A program made the translations under genes and the position numbers. The notes under the pieces are model-generated. The model saw nothing but the letters and a program-made list of their open reading frames with translations, was not told the DNA's origin and searched no databases. 64,000 nucleotides of DNA from NCBI RefSeq assembly GCF_009769385.1, contig NZ_VKAB01000026.1, positions 124,001 through 188,000 of the forward strand, given 5' to 3'. This DNA is from Saccharothrix deserti. Lineage in GTDB: Bacteria > Actinomycetota > Actinomycetes > Mycobacteriales > Pseudonocardiaceae. Below, piece after piece: positions 8,048 through 17,066 of this stretch (within the stretch, counting starts at the first letter, position 1; each line of letters opens with the position of its first letter).

Positions 8048-9481
8048 ATGAACGGGGTGGGTTCGGCGACCACCTCGCCCCTGGTGTCGCGGTGGCGGCA
8101 CCCGAGACCGCGGGAGACGTCGTGGGCGGACCTGCTCCGGCGGGTGAACGCGGTGGCGGTGCTGCTGGTCGCGGTCGACGTGACCACGGTGGTCGCGGTG
8201 GCCACGCGGTTCTCGCCGGGCGGGTGGTGGACGGTGGCGGTCGCGGCGGCGCTGCTGGGCGTGCGAGGCGCGTACCGGCTCTACCGGCGGCGGCTGTGGC
8301 TGTCCTGGTTCCACGACCTGCCGCGCTCCGCTGGCGCGACCGCCGTGGCGTTCGCGCTGGTCACACTGGTCGCGCTGATCGGCAGCGCACCACCTGACGC
8401 CACCAGGGCCGCCCAGTGGTCGGTGCTCGCCTTCGCCGCGCTGAGCGAACCGGCCCGGGTCGTCGTGTTCGCCTTCGGCCGCTGGGCCCGCCGCCGGTTC
8501 CACCGCTGCGACCGCACGATCGTGGTCGGCGCCGGGAAGGTCGGGGTCGACCTGGCCGGCGCGATGCTCGCGCACCCCGAGTTCGGCTTGCGCCCGGTCG
8601 GGTTCGTCGACCCCCAGCCCTCGCAGGACCTGCAGTCCGCGCTGGACCGCGCCGCCCTGCCGGTCGACCTGATGGACGAGGACCTCGCCGACGCGATCAC
8701 CCGGTTGGGCGTCGGCACGGTCGTGCTGGCGTTCTCCCACGCCCGCGAGTCGTCGGTGGTCGACTCGGCCATCACCGCGCACCGACTGGGCTGCACCACC
8801 CTGGTCGTGCCCCGGATGTTCGAGCTCTACCAGGACGGACCCGATATCGAACGGCTCCGCAGCTACCCGCTGATGCGGCTGGGCACCGCCCCGACCAGCC
8901 GACCGACCTGGTGGGTCAAGCGCGCCATGGACGTGCTGCTGGCCGCCGTCGCGCTGGTCGTGCTCTCGCCGGTGATCGCGCTGTGCGCGCTGGCCGTGCT
9001 GCTGGAGAGCGGCCGTCCGGTGATCTTCCGCCAGGTCCGGGTCGGGATGGACGATCAGCCATTCGTGCTCTACAAACTGCGCAGCGTGAGAATGTGCGGC
9101 GAAGACGATTCCCAAGTCACCTGGTCGGTGGCCGGGGATCGCCGGGTCGGACCAGTCGGACGATTCCTCCGCAACAGTTCCCTGGACGAACTGCCGCAGT
9201 TGTGGAACATCCTCCGGGGTGACATGTCCATCGTCGGACCACGCCCGGAACGGCCGGGTTTCGTGCGCGAATTCTCGGCTATCCACGAGCTGTACTGGGC
9301 CCGGCACCGAGTTCCCACGGGACTGACCGGACTCGCGCAGGTGCACGGCCTGCGGGGTGACACCTCGATTGTCGACAGGTCCCGGTACGACAACTACTAC
9401 ATAGCCAACTGGTCGTTGTGGCTGGACGTCAAAATCCTGTTGCAGACGGTGGGTGAGCTGATGTGCCGAAGGAACCGCTGA
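8048..9481 (+). CDS. Polyprenyl glycosylphosphotransferase (exopolysaccharide initiation)
   Basis: This 477-residue membrane enzyme transfers a sugar-1-phosphate to undecaprenyl phosphate, the first step of Wzx/Wzy-type polysaccharide synthesis. It has N-terminal transmembrane helices (about 30-130), a central nucleotide-binding-like domain (about 155-275, starting TIVVGAGKVGVDLAG), and the bacterial sugar transferase domain with a reentrant helix (MDVLLAAVALVVLSPVIAL) and catalytic-region motifs LDELPQLWNILRGDMSIVGP and RHRVPTGLTGLAQV. ATG 8048 follows AAGGGCGG. The last 19 nt overlap the next gene. Confidence 0.93.
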   Translation: MNGVGSATTSPLVSRWRHPRPRETSWADLLRRVNAVAVLLVAVDVTTVVAVATRFSPGGWWTVAVAAALLGVRGAYRLYRRRLWLSWFHDLPRSAGATAVAFALVTLVALIGSAPPDATRAAQWSVLAFAALSEPARVVVFAFGRWARRRFHRCDRTIVVGAGKVGVDLAGAMLAHPEFGLRPVGFVDPQPSQDLQSALDRAALPVDLMDEDLADAITRLGVGTVVLAFSHARESSVVDSAITAHRLGCTTLVVPRMFELYQDGPDIERLRSYPLMRLGTAPTSRPTWWVKRAMDVLLAAVALVVLSPVIALCALAVLLESGRPVIFRQVRVGMDDQPFVLYKLRSVRMCGEDDSQVTWSVAGDRRVGPVGRFLRNSSLDELPQLWNILRGDMSIVGPRPERPGFVREFSAIHELYWARHRVPTGLTGLAQVHGLRGDTSIVDRSRYDNYYIANWSLWLDVKILLQTVGELMCRRNR

Positions 9482-11109
9482 ACCGACGCCCCATCCGCGA
9501 GTTCGGCAGCCACGTGCTCGGCCTGGTGTGCGCGGCCGCGCTGCTGCTGCCGAGCGCCGGGTGCACCCTGGACGCCGCGTCAGGCCGGTCGGTGCCCCCG
9601 GACCCGCTCGCCCCGATGCCGAGACCGCTCGCGCCTTGCGGCTGGTGGTACGGCATCGGCGAACCACCCACCACGAACGAGATCGCGTTCGCCGCGCAGC
9701 ACTACAGCCTGGTGGTGCTCAACGCGACCGAGACGGCCTCCCTGCGCCAGCTCAAGCAGCTCAACCCGAAGATCAAGGTGCTGGCCTACAAGGACTTCTC
9801 CAGCGCGCGCAACTACCCGGGCGCGGTCGACGGCGAGACCGACGCGCCGCTGCTGCCCACCGGCATCGGGTACTTCAAGGCACAGCGCGAGAGCCCGCAC
9901 TGGTTCGCCCTGGACACCGAGGGCAAGCGCATCGAGTGGAAGCCCTACCCGAAGCACTGGCAGATGACCGTCTGGGACCCGGCCTACCAGAAGGCGTGGA
10001 GCGAGGCGGTCACCGCCGAGGTCGTGCGCGAGGGCTGGGACGGCGTGCTCGCGGACAACGACTTCAGCTCCCTCAAGTACTACTCCACGGCCGTACTCAA
10101 GGGCGCGGCGGACGCGGCCGAGTCCGACCGGATCATCCGCGAGGGCATGGACACGTTCCTCACCACGGCCGGCGACGCCCTGCGCCAGGCGGGGAAGATC
10201 CTCATCCCGAACGTGTCCGAGTCGCACCTGACCCCCGGCCGGTGGTCCGCGCACTCCCGGTACGACGGCGCGATGGAGGAGAACTTCGGCCTCCGCGACA
10301 CCGGCACGGGTGAACTGCTCACCTTCAAGGGCAACGAGTGGAAGGAACTGCGGTCACAGGCCGCGCTCGGCGAGTCCTGGCTCCTGCTGATCACCCACAC
10401 CAAGGGGGCAAGGGAGGAACGCGTCGGCTACGCCACCGCGGCACTCCTGGCCAGCCCTCACACGTGCTGGTCCGGCGCGACCACCAAGGACTACCGCAAC
10501 CCGGACTGGTCGCGCTACCAGGACGCCGACCTGGGCGAGGCGACCGAAACGGCGAACCAGCTGCCGTCCGGCGCGTGGGACCGCCGGTTCACCGGCGGGT
10601 ACGTGGCGGTGAACCCGACCGGCAAGACCGCGCGGGTGACCCTACCACCGGACTTGGTCAACGTCGACGGCGGCGCCGCCGCACCGGCCACGATCGACCT
10701 GGCCGCGGGCGACGCCGTGATCCTGGTCAAGCCCACCGGAACCACCACGACAACACCACCCACCACCACTACCACCACCACCACGACCGCCCCAACGACA
10801 ACCCCCACCACGACCACGGGCACGACGACCACCACGACCCCACCCGCAGTAATCCCGACCACCACCGGGCAGACGACCACGACACCCGGCCCGACCACCA
10901 CACCCGACCTGACCACGACAACCGAGCCGACCACCACCCAACCCACCACGACCCAGCCACCCGCAACCGAACCGCCCACAACCCAGCCGCCGACGACCCG
11001 ACCGCCGACCACCCAACCGCCGACCACCGGGCCCCCGACCACCGGGCCCCCGACCACTCAGCCCCCGACCACCACGGCGACCACTACGCCGCCGGCTCCC
11101 AGCCCATGA
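9463..11109 (+). CDS. Exported glycoside-hydrolase-like protein with Thr/Pro-rich tail
   Basis: This 548-residue protein has an N-terminal hydrophobic export signal ending LLLPSAGC, possibly a lipoprotein with a weak lipobox. A putative TIM-barrel glycosidase-like domain follows (about 60-420, GHL15-like: CGWWYGIGEPPT, VLADNDFSSLKYY, MEENFGL). The tail of about 120 residues is nearly all T and P, in PPTTQ/G repeats, and looks like a wall-spanning or glycosylated stalk. GTG 9463 follows GGGTGAG inside the previous gene, giving a 19-nt overlap and coupled translation. It may trim or modify the locus glycan. No catalytic residue is assigned with confidence. Confidence 0.75.
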   Translation: MPKEPLNRRPIREFGSHVLGLVCAAALLLPSAGCTLDAASGRSVPPDPLAPMPRPLAPCGWWYGIGEPPTTNEIAFAAQHYSLVVLNATETASLRQLKQLNPKIKVLAYKDFSSARNYPGAVDGETDAPLLPTGIGYFKAQRESPHWFALDTEGKRIEWKPYPKHWQMTVWDPAYQKAWSEAVTAEVVREGWDGVLADNDFSSLKYYSTAVLKGAADAAESDRIIREGMDTFLTTAGDALRQAGKILIPNVSESHLTPGRWSAHSRYDGAMEENFGLRDTGTGELLTFKGNEWKELRSQAALGESWLLLITHTKGAREERVGYATAALLASPHTCWSGATTKDYRNPDWSRYQDADLGEATETANQLPSGAWDRRFTGGYVAVNPTGKTARVTLPPDLVNVDGGAAAPATIDLAAGDAVILVKPTGTTTTTPPTTTTTTTTTAPTTTPTTTTGTTTTTTPPAVIPTTTGQTTTTPGPTTTPDLTTTTEPTTTQPTTTQPPATEPPTTQPPTTRPPTTQPPTTGPPTTGPPTTQPPTTTATTTPPAPSP

Positions 11110-12244
11110 GTTCGCGGTAGAGCGCGAGGTGGCGCCGCGCGCACACGTCCGGCGCGAACAGCTCCCGTGCCCGTTCAGCGAGCAGACGGCCCGTGCGGGC
11201 GGGGTCGGGGTCGGCGAACAACGCCCGCAGCCGCGCCGCCAACTGGTCGACATCACCGGGCGCGGCCAGCGGACCCACATCACCCCAGCCTGAAAGACCG
11301 CCGCCCGGAGAACCACACCCCAGCATGTCGGCAACCCCACCGGTGTCCGTGGCCACCACGGGCTTGCCCGCCGCCATCGCCTCGGCCACCACCAACGGCT
11401 GCTGCTCCATCGTGGACGGCAGCACGAGCGCGTCGTGGTGCCGCAGCAGATCCGGCACATCGGTCCGGAACCCCAGGAACTCCACCCGCCCGCCCAACGC
11501 ACGGGCCAGCTCTTCCGACCTCACCCGCTCCGGACCGTCACCGATCACGGTCAACGTGGCGTCCGCCGGCATCACCCCCGGCAACGCCAACGCCGCCAGC
11601 AACGTCGCCAACCCCTTGCGCTCCACCAGCAGACCGACGAACACCAGCCGCCGCACCGGCCCAACAGGCAGCTGCACGTGCGCGGGCTCCACGCAGTTGT
11701 CGATGTGCACCAACCGAGCTCCCGGCACCCGCAGCCGAGTCGACAGGAACCGGCCCATCGCCCGCGCCGGCACCACCGTCCGGTGCACAGCCCGCGCCAC
11801 CACGGCATCAGCCGCCAGCACGGTCCGCGTGTAGGCGGAAGGCCGAGCAGCCCGCGGAACCCCCCGGAACCACGCCTCCCCCACATCATCGGGCACACCG
11901 TGGTACGTCTGGACCACCTTGTGCCGCCACCGCAGACCGGCGCTGACCAGCCCGGCCCGCCGGTCCTGCGCGTGCACCACGTCCGGCCGCCAAGCCCGCA
12001 ACGCCGCCCGCGCCCGCCACCCGGCCCGCACGTCGGCCTTGTCACCGACCTCCACCAGCTCGTGGTGCCCGTCCAACGCCTCCGCACCCCGCCGAGGCAC
12101 CGGCCCGAACACCCGCACGTCCACCTCACCGGACGCGAGCAAGGCCTGCGCCAAGCGCACGGTCACGTCCACCGGTCCCCCGCTGTCCTGGGTCAACAGG
12201 TACGCGACCCGCAGACGCCGCACCTCTCCCGCGAATCCGCTCAC
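11084..12244 (-). CDS. Family 4 glycosyltransferase
   Basis: This 386-residue GT-B enzyme has a C-terminal donor-binding half with VFVGLLVERKGLATLLAAL and the family signature PSTMEQQPLVVAEAMAAGKPVVATDTGG. It should add one sugar from a nucleotide donor to the lipid-linked oligosaccharide. GTG 12244 overlaps the upstream stop as GTGA. It is the last gene of the long minus-strand operon. Its 3' end overlaps the convergent Thr-rich gene by 26 bp. Confidence 0.9.
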   Translation of the reverse strand: MSGFAGEVRRLRVAYLLTQDSGGPVDVTVRLAQALLASGEVDVRVFGPVPRRGAEALDGHHELVEVGDKADVRAGWRARAALRAWRPDVVHAQDRRAGLVSAGLRWRHKVVQTYHGVPDDVGEAWFRGVPRAARPSAYTRTVLAADAVVARAVHRTVVPARAMGRFLSTRLRVPGARLVHIDNCVEPAHVQLPVGPVRRLVFVGLLVERKGLATLLAALALPGVMPADATLTVIGDGPERVRSEELARALGGRVEFLGFRTDVPDLLRHHDALVLPSTMEQQPLVVAEAMAAGKPVVATDTGGVADMLGCGSPGGGLSGWGDVGPLAAPGDVDQLAARLRALFADPDPARTGRLLAERARELFAPDVCARRHLALYRELMGWEPAA

Positions 12245-13332
12245 CGAACACCCACCACGAGCTTGTCCACCAGCATCGCGATCTGATCGGCCACCTGCCG
12301 CCGGTCGAACAGCAACTCCACCCGCCGCCGCCCGTGCGCGCCCTCCCGATCGGCCAACGCCGGATCCGCGAGCCGCAACGCGACGGCCTCCACCAGCGCC
12401 CCGACGTCACCGACCGGCAGCACCGCACCGGCCTCACCCACGCTCTGCCGCACCCCGCCGACGTCGAACGCCACCACGGACCGCCCGCACGCCATCGCCT
12501 CCAACGGCACCAACGCCATCCCCTCGGCCCGCGACGGCAGCACGACCACATCGGCGGCGGCGTAGAAGTCGGAGACCGAATCGTCATGCCCCCACCACCG
12601 CACGGACTCGTCGTCGCACGCCGCCTGCCACCGCTCGCGCATCGGTCCGTCGCCGACCAGCACCAGCCGGGCGTCCGGCACCTTCGCCCGCACCTCGGGC
12701 CACGCCGCGAGCAGCTGGTCCTGTCCCTTGAACGGCGCGAGCCGGCCGACGCACACCGCCGTGGGCGCCTTCTCCGGCAACCCCAGCCGCCACCGCGCCG
12801 CGACCCGGTCGCCCGGCCGGAACCGGTCGATGTCCACCCCGTTGCACACCACCTCCGCGGGCCCATCGACACCGGCGGCCCGCCCCACGGCCAGTTCATC
12901 GTCGCTCACGCACACCAACAGGTGCGTCCACCGAGCCCCTAACCGCTCCCACGCCCGAGACGCACGCCCCACCACACCGGCAGCGCTCTGGAACGACCAC
13001 ATGTGAGGCTGGAACAAGGTCAGCCGCCGCCCACGCAGCACCACCCGTCCGACCAACCCGGCCTTGGAGCTGTGCAGGTGCACGACATCCGGCGCGAGTT
13101 CCCGCAGAATCCGCCGAAGCCGAAGAGCCTCCACCACCGTCCCCACCCCGGGATGCCGACGAGCAGGCCAGTCACGCACCTCGACACCCAGACCGAGCGC
13201 CCGCTCGGCGAGCGGACCCGGCGGGCACACCAGGGTCACCGACCACCCGAGATCCCGTTGCGCCTCGACCAACTCCAGCACCACACCCGCCACACCCGCC
13301 GCCACGGGCTGGCTCACGTGCACGACCTTCAC
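12241..13332 (-). CDS. Family 4 glycosyltransferase
   Basis: This 363-residue GT-B enzyme has an N-terminal acceptor half starting KVVHVSQPVAAGVAGVV. The donor half contains CVGRLAPFKGQDQLLAAW and PSRAEGMALVPLEAMACGRS. GTG 13332 is chosen because GGGAGG lies 9 nt upstream and it forms a GTGA overlap with the flippase stop. Upstream in-frame codons are only flippase DNA in another frame. It acts in oligosaccharide repeat-unit assembly at the inner membrane. The sugar is unknown. Confidence 0.9.
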   Translation of the reverse strand: MKVVHVSQPVAAGVAGVVLELVEAQRDLGWSVTLVCPPGPLAERALGLGVEVRDWPARRHPGVGTVVEALRLRRILRELAPDVVHLHSSKAGLVGRVVLRGRRLTLFQPHMWSFQSAAGVVGRASRAWERLGARWTHLLVCVSDDELAVGRAAGVDGPAEVVCNGVDIDRFRPGDRVAARWRLGLPEKAPTAVCVGRLAPFKGQDQLLAAWPEVRAKVPDARLVLVGDGPMRERWQAACDDESVRWWGHDDSVSDFYAAADVVVLPSRAEGMALVPLEAMACGRSVVAFDVGGVRQSVGEAGAVLPVGDVGALVEAVALRLADPALADREGAHGRRRVELLFDRRQVADQIAMLVDKLVVGVR

Positions 13333-14735
13333 CGCCGCAACGCCTCCCGGTTCGCCGCCAGCACGACCACGCCGCACACCACCGCCAACACGCCACCTTC
13401 ACCCAAAGCGCCCACCACCGAACCGGGCGGCCCGAACACGTCACCGACCACGAACGCCACCACCGCACAACACCCCGCCGCCAAGACCACCCCGCCAACC
13501 CCCTTGACCAGCGACCTCAACGGCGGCCCGATCCCCCGCCGGGCCAACGCGCGCCACGTGCACGGCACCACCAGCCACACGGCCACGACCTGCACCAACG
13601 CGACCGCCACCACCCCGTGCCGGGTGAACACCACCAGCCCGCCCACCAGCAACGCCAGGTGCGTCGCCTCCAACGCCAGGTAACGGCGGGCGTGCCCGGC
13701 CGCCTTGAGCACCTGGTACCACAGGTGCAGCAGGCTGATCCCCAAGCCGTACAAGCACAACAGCGCCAGCGGCACCGCCGCCCCCGCCCACCGCGCGCCG
13801 AACACCACCACCCGATCGGCCAACGCCGCCGTCACCGCGTACAGGCCACCGGTCACCACCAGCACCGCCGACGTGAACCGTCCGACCACTTCGGACAGCC
13901 CCTGCCCATCCCGGATCAACTTGGCGCACAACGGGAGCACCACACCACCGAGCACCACCGCGACCAGGATGTACGGCACCCAGGCGATCCGGTACGCCAA
14001 CGAGTACACACCGACCGCCTCCGGCCCGTGCACCCGCGCGATCGCCAGGTAGTCGACGTTGATCAGCAGCACGGCCACCACCGCACCCGGCCCGACCACC
14101 GCGATCCACCGCAACGCCTCGCCCGCCGCGCCCGCGTCCCACACCGGCCGCACCCGCACCCCGGCCACCACACCGAGCACGGGTTGCGCCACCGCCGTGC
14201 ACAACAGCCCGATCACCAGCGAGTACGGCCCGGCCCCACCCACCGCGAGCACGATCGTCACCGCCGCACCGAGCACCGCCCCACCCGCGTCGGGCAACAG
14301 CCGGCGGCGGAAGTCCAACTCCCGGTGCAGCAACCCCATCTGCACGCCGGCCACCGCCGAGAACGGCAGGCTCACCGCCGCCAACCGCACCAGCGACGCG
14401 ACCGAAGGGGCGTCCAGCGCCCGAGCGATCCCATCGGCCGCGAGCACCAACCCCAAGGCCAGCACCAACCCCGCGCCCGCACTGAGCGTGAGCAACGTCC
14501 CCGCCACCCGACGCGGATCCCGGTCCGTCCGGCTGACCACGTCGTACACGCCCATCGACTGCACGACCTGGCCGATGTTCACCAGCGCCACCGCCAGCGC
14601 CACCAGCCCCAGCCCTTCCTCGGTGAGGAAGGCGGCCAGCACCAGCGTGACGGCCATCTGGCTGCCCTTGCCGACCAGGTTGACCAGGAACAGCCACAGC
14701 GAACCCCGCACGGCCCGCTGACCGACGGGTGTCAC
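13329..14735 (-). CDS. Polysaccharide repeat-unit flippase (Wzx/MVF-type)
   Basis: This 468-residue protein has about 12-14 hydrophobic helices and the N-terminal signature of oligosaccharide flippases (RAVRGSLWLFLVNLVGKGSQM). Such proteins move undecaprenyl-linked repeat units across the membrane. GTG 14735 overlaps the GT87 stop as GTGA. The operon also contains a polymerase-like and a chain-length protein, which completes a Wzx/Wzy/Wzz-type export set. Confidence 0.87.
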   Translation of the reverse strand: MTPVGQRAVRGSLWLFLVNLVGKGSQMAVTLVLAAFLTEEGLGLVALAVALVNIGQVVQSMGVYDVVSRTDRDPRRVAGTLLTLSAGAGLVLALGLVLAADGIARALDAPSVASLVRLAAVSLPFSAVAGVQMGLLHRELDFRRRLLPDAGGAVLGAAVTIVLAVGGAGPYSLVIGLLCTAVAQPVLGVVAGVRVRPVWDAGAAGEALRWIAVVGPGAVVAVLLINVDYLAIARVHGPEAVGVYSLAYRIAWVPYILVAVVLGGVVLPLCAKLIRDGQGLSEVVGRFTSAVLVVTGGLYAVTAALADRVVVFGARWAGAAVPLALLCLYGLGISLLHLWYQVLKAAGHARRYLALEATHLALLVGGLVVFTRHGVVAVALVQVVAVWLVVPCTWRALARRGIGPPLRSLVKGVGGVVLAAGCCAVVAFVVGDVFGPPGSVVGALGEGGVLAVVCGVVVLAANREALRR

Positions 14736-15997
14736 GCCCGCACCGTGCCGACGCCCGAGCAACGGCGAGTGGCCGCGAAACCCACCGCCAGCAGCCACGC
14801 CGCCGCGACCGCCACACCGTCGACCGTCACATCGACCCGCGCACTCGACACCGCCCGGATCGCCAGGCTGACGAAGTGCAAGTGCGCGAAGGGAACCAGG
14901 AGCAGCACCACCGACAACCCGACGAGCCGCCAGTCCCGTTCACGCCGACGCGGCCACCACACGACACCCACCGCCACCATCGACGGCACGGCGATCAGCA
15001 CGTCACCCGGCTGGTGCACGATGGCCACCACCACCGCCAGGCACGTCAGCAGGTCCGCCGCGGCCGGCTGGCCCATCCGGTCCAGCCGCCGCACGAGCAC
15101 CCCGCTCACCACCAGCACGCCGACCAGCGCCAACAGTTCCGCGCCGCCCGGCAGCCAACCCGTGACGCGGTAGAGCACGGCCGCGAGGTCGATCCGCTGC
15201 GCCGTCATGGAATCCACCGCGCCGTACGACGTCTGACTTGCGTGCGCCAGGTTCGCCGCGATCACGTCCAGGAACGGTCCGACCCCACCACCGCGCACGA
15301 TCAACGGCACCAGGACGACCAGACTCGCCACCGCCGCAATCGCCGTCCCGGTCAACGCCACCCGCCGCGACCCGCGCACGAACAGCAGCAACGCCAGCGG
15401 TAGACCGAACTGCGGCTTGAGCCACGCCAACGCCAACGCGACCGCCGCCCACTTCGGCGAGTCCCGCCGCGCCAGCAACGCACCCGCCGCCCCGACCGCG
15501 ATCAGCGGGTTCACCTGCCCGACGTACAGCTGCGCCTTCCCCACCTGGCTGAACACCAGCAGGGTCGCGATCACCGCCGTGCCGAGCACCAACGGCACGT
15601 GCTGCCGCAACCGACCCGCCGCCAACACCGCCAGCGCGACCAGCAGCAACAACGACGCCAACGCGAACGCCACCGCGCCCACCCGGTACCCCGGCAGCGC
15701 GAACGGCGCGTGCAGCAGCAGGTGGTACGGCTGGTAGAGGTTGAAGTTCTGCCGCACCGGCCAGTGCTCGAACATCGCTGCCGGGTGGTACGGGTTGCCG
15801 CCGGCCAGGAACTCGCGGATCGGGAAGTACAGCGCGTCCCGGAAGTCCTGCATCCGCTCCTCGGGCAGGTTGGCCGGGGTCGGGAGCGGCACCTCCCACG
15901 AAGGCCGCAACGCACGCCACGCGCCCACGACCCCCACCAACGCCACCAGGGCAACGAGGGGTCGTTGTGTTTTTCCGGAGGCCCGATCGTATCTCAT
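14732..15997 (-). CDS. GT87-type integral membrane glycosyltransferase
   Basis: This 421-residue polytopic protein (about 10 helices) resembles the GT87/DUF2029 family of polyprenyl-phosphate-sugar-dependent GT-C enzymes, such as mycobacterial alpha-mannosyltransferases. A loop after helix 1 (FRDALYFPIREFLAGGNPYH) carries the acidic residue typical of GT-C active sites. ATG 15997 follows AAGG at about 11 nt. GTG 16039, overlapping the upstream gene, is an alternative. A dyad spans the chosen start codon. The reaction probably occurs on the outer membrane leaflet. Confidence 0.8.
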   Translation of the reverse strand: MRYDRASGKTQRPLVALVALVGVVGAWRALRPSWEVPLPTPANLPEERMQDFRDALYFPIREFLAGGNPYHPAAMFEHWPVRQNFNLYQPYHLLLHAPFALPGYRVGAVAFALASLLLLVALAVLAAGRLRQHVPLVLGTAVIATLLVFSQVGKAQLYVGQVNPLIAVGAAGALLARRDSPKWAAVALALAWLKPQFGLPLALLLFVRGSRRVALTGTAIAAVASLVVLVPLIVRGGGVGPFLDVIAANLAHASQTSYGAVDSMTAQRIDLAAVLYRVTGWLPGGAELLALVGVLVVSGVLVRRLDRMGQPAAADLLTCLAVVVAIVHQPGDVLIAVPSMVAVGVVWWPRRRERDWRLVGLSVVLLLVPFAHLHFVSLAIRAVSSARVDVTVDGVAVAAAWLLAVGFAATRRCSGVGTVRA

Positions 15998-16005
15998 ATA
16001 CGATC
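15985..16005. promoter_or_regulatory. Inverted repeat spanning the GT87 start codon
   Basis: GATCGTAT (15985-15992) and ATACGATC (15998-16005) are perfect 8-bp arms around a 5-nt spacer containing the start codon. In mRNA this would form a hairpin masking the start. In DNA it could be an operator. It is AT-rich for the region. Confidence 0.4.
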
Positions 16006-16032
16006 CGACCTTTTCGCGGAACGTACCAGCCC

Positions 16033-16914
16033 TCAACACAACACCACCGCCACCACGGTCGCCGCGGCCGGCAGCGCGCCGACCACGGTCGCCAACTCGT
16101 CGTGCCGCCTGCTGCCAGCCGGAACGAGCACGATCACCGCGTCACCGTCGCCGGGCTCACCGGTCTTGTCCGGCAACCCGGCCGCCAGCGCCTCGGCGCG
16201 TTCGGTCAACTCGGGAACCACGGCCACGACGCGCGCCGGCCGTGCCGACGCCTCGCACAGCACCGTCAACCGCTGTGCCAAGCCGGGATCGTCGTCGGGC
16301 AGCACCGCGACCGGGTGCCGCACACCGCCGGCGGTCAGAGCCGCGCGCACCTGGTCACCGAGGCGGGTCCGGCGCAGGTGGCCGACCGCGTAGGCGGCCA
16401 GGCCCGCGACCACGGCCGCGACCAGGGCCAGGCCGAACGCCAACGGCCGGTCGGGTGCGATCCGCGTGGTCTCGGGTCGGTCGAGCAGGCGGAGCCGGGC
16501 GGCGGGTGCGAGCAGGTTGGCGTCCACCACGGCCTGTGCGATCCGCATCGCCGCCTGCGCGGCCTCGTCGGCGGTCGCCGCGCGCACCGACAGCCGGGCC
16601 AGGCCCGAGGCGGGCACCAGCTCCACCGACACACGCCGGGCCAGGTCTTCGATCGTGGTGCCCAGCTCGTCGGCGGGGGTGCGCAGCACGGACGGGCTGC
16701 GCGACACCTCGACCAGCGCGGGCAGTGCGAGGGCGACGACCTCGCCGTACTGCGCTCGCACGCCGGGTGCCTGGCCGTCGGGGGGTGGGTCGGTCGCCAC
16801 CGCGAGCAAGCCGACGCGGCTCTCGTACTCCTCGCCGCCCAACTCGACGGTGAGCAGCACGGCCAGGGCGACCAGCAACGCGACGCCGAGACTGACCAGC
16901 AGCGGACGCTTCAT
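16033..16914 (-). CDS. Chain-length determinant-like membrane protein (Wzz/YveK type)
   Basis: This 293-residue protein has an N-terminal transmembrane helix (about 5-24), an extracytoplasmic part of about 140 residues, and a second helix (about 165-190, PLAFGLALVAAVVAGLAAYAVG). That is the layout of polysaccharide co-polymerases. The cytoplasmic tail resembles a degenerate nucleotide-binding domain without a clear Walker A, and no tyrosine cluster is seen. It should set polymer length with the O-antigen ligase-like protein. ATG 16914, after GGGAAG, overlaps the small ORF stop as ATGA. Confidence 0.75.
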   Translation of the reverse strand: MKRPLLVSLGVALLVALAVLLTVELGGEEYESRVGLLAVATDPPPDGQAPGVRAQYGEVVALALPALVEVSRSPSVLRTPADELGTTIEDLARRVSVELVPASGLARLSVRAATADEAAQAAMRIAQAVVDANLLAPAARLRLLDRPETTRIAPDRPLAFGLALVAAVVAGLAAYAVGHLRRTRLGDQVRAALTAGGVRHPVAVLPDDDPGLAQRLTVLCEASARPARVVAVVPELTERAEALAAGLPDKTGEPGDGDAVIVLVPAGSRRHDELATVVGALPAAATVVAVVLC

Positions 16915-17036
16915 GATGCCGCTTCCCATTCCTTGATCACGGCCCGTTTCCCGGAGGAGTTGGTGCCGGGGATGACTTGTGCCGTGCAGGCGGCGTTGAC
17001 CAGGTCGGCCATCTCGTTCGGATCGATCGCATCCAT
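16911..17036 (-). CDS. Small coupled ORF, 41 residues, unknown function
   Basis: The reading frame beginning right after the GT4 stop (17067) stays open to a TGA at 16911-16913 that overlaps the chain-length gene start as ATGA. From ATG 17036 it encodes 41 residues starting MDAIDPNEMADLVNAACTAQ and ending KEWEAAS. GTG 17042 would add two. Third positions are mostly G or C, like neighbouring genes. No domain or export signal is seen, and the ribosome site is weak. It could be a real small protein, a leader that couples translation, or the remnant of a longer C-terminus. Confidence 0.5.
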   Translation of the reverse strand: MDAIDPNEMADLVNAACTAQVIPGTNSSGKRAVIKEWEAAS

Positions 17037-17066
17037 CGCCACGAGCAGCTTCTTGCGCTTGAGGTT

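Noticed and set aside
10740-11100. Separate Val/Gly-rich minus-strand protein
   Set aside because: It is the antisense of the Thr/Pro-rich tail repeats and has no start signal of its own.
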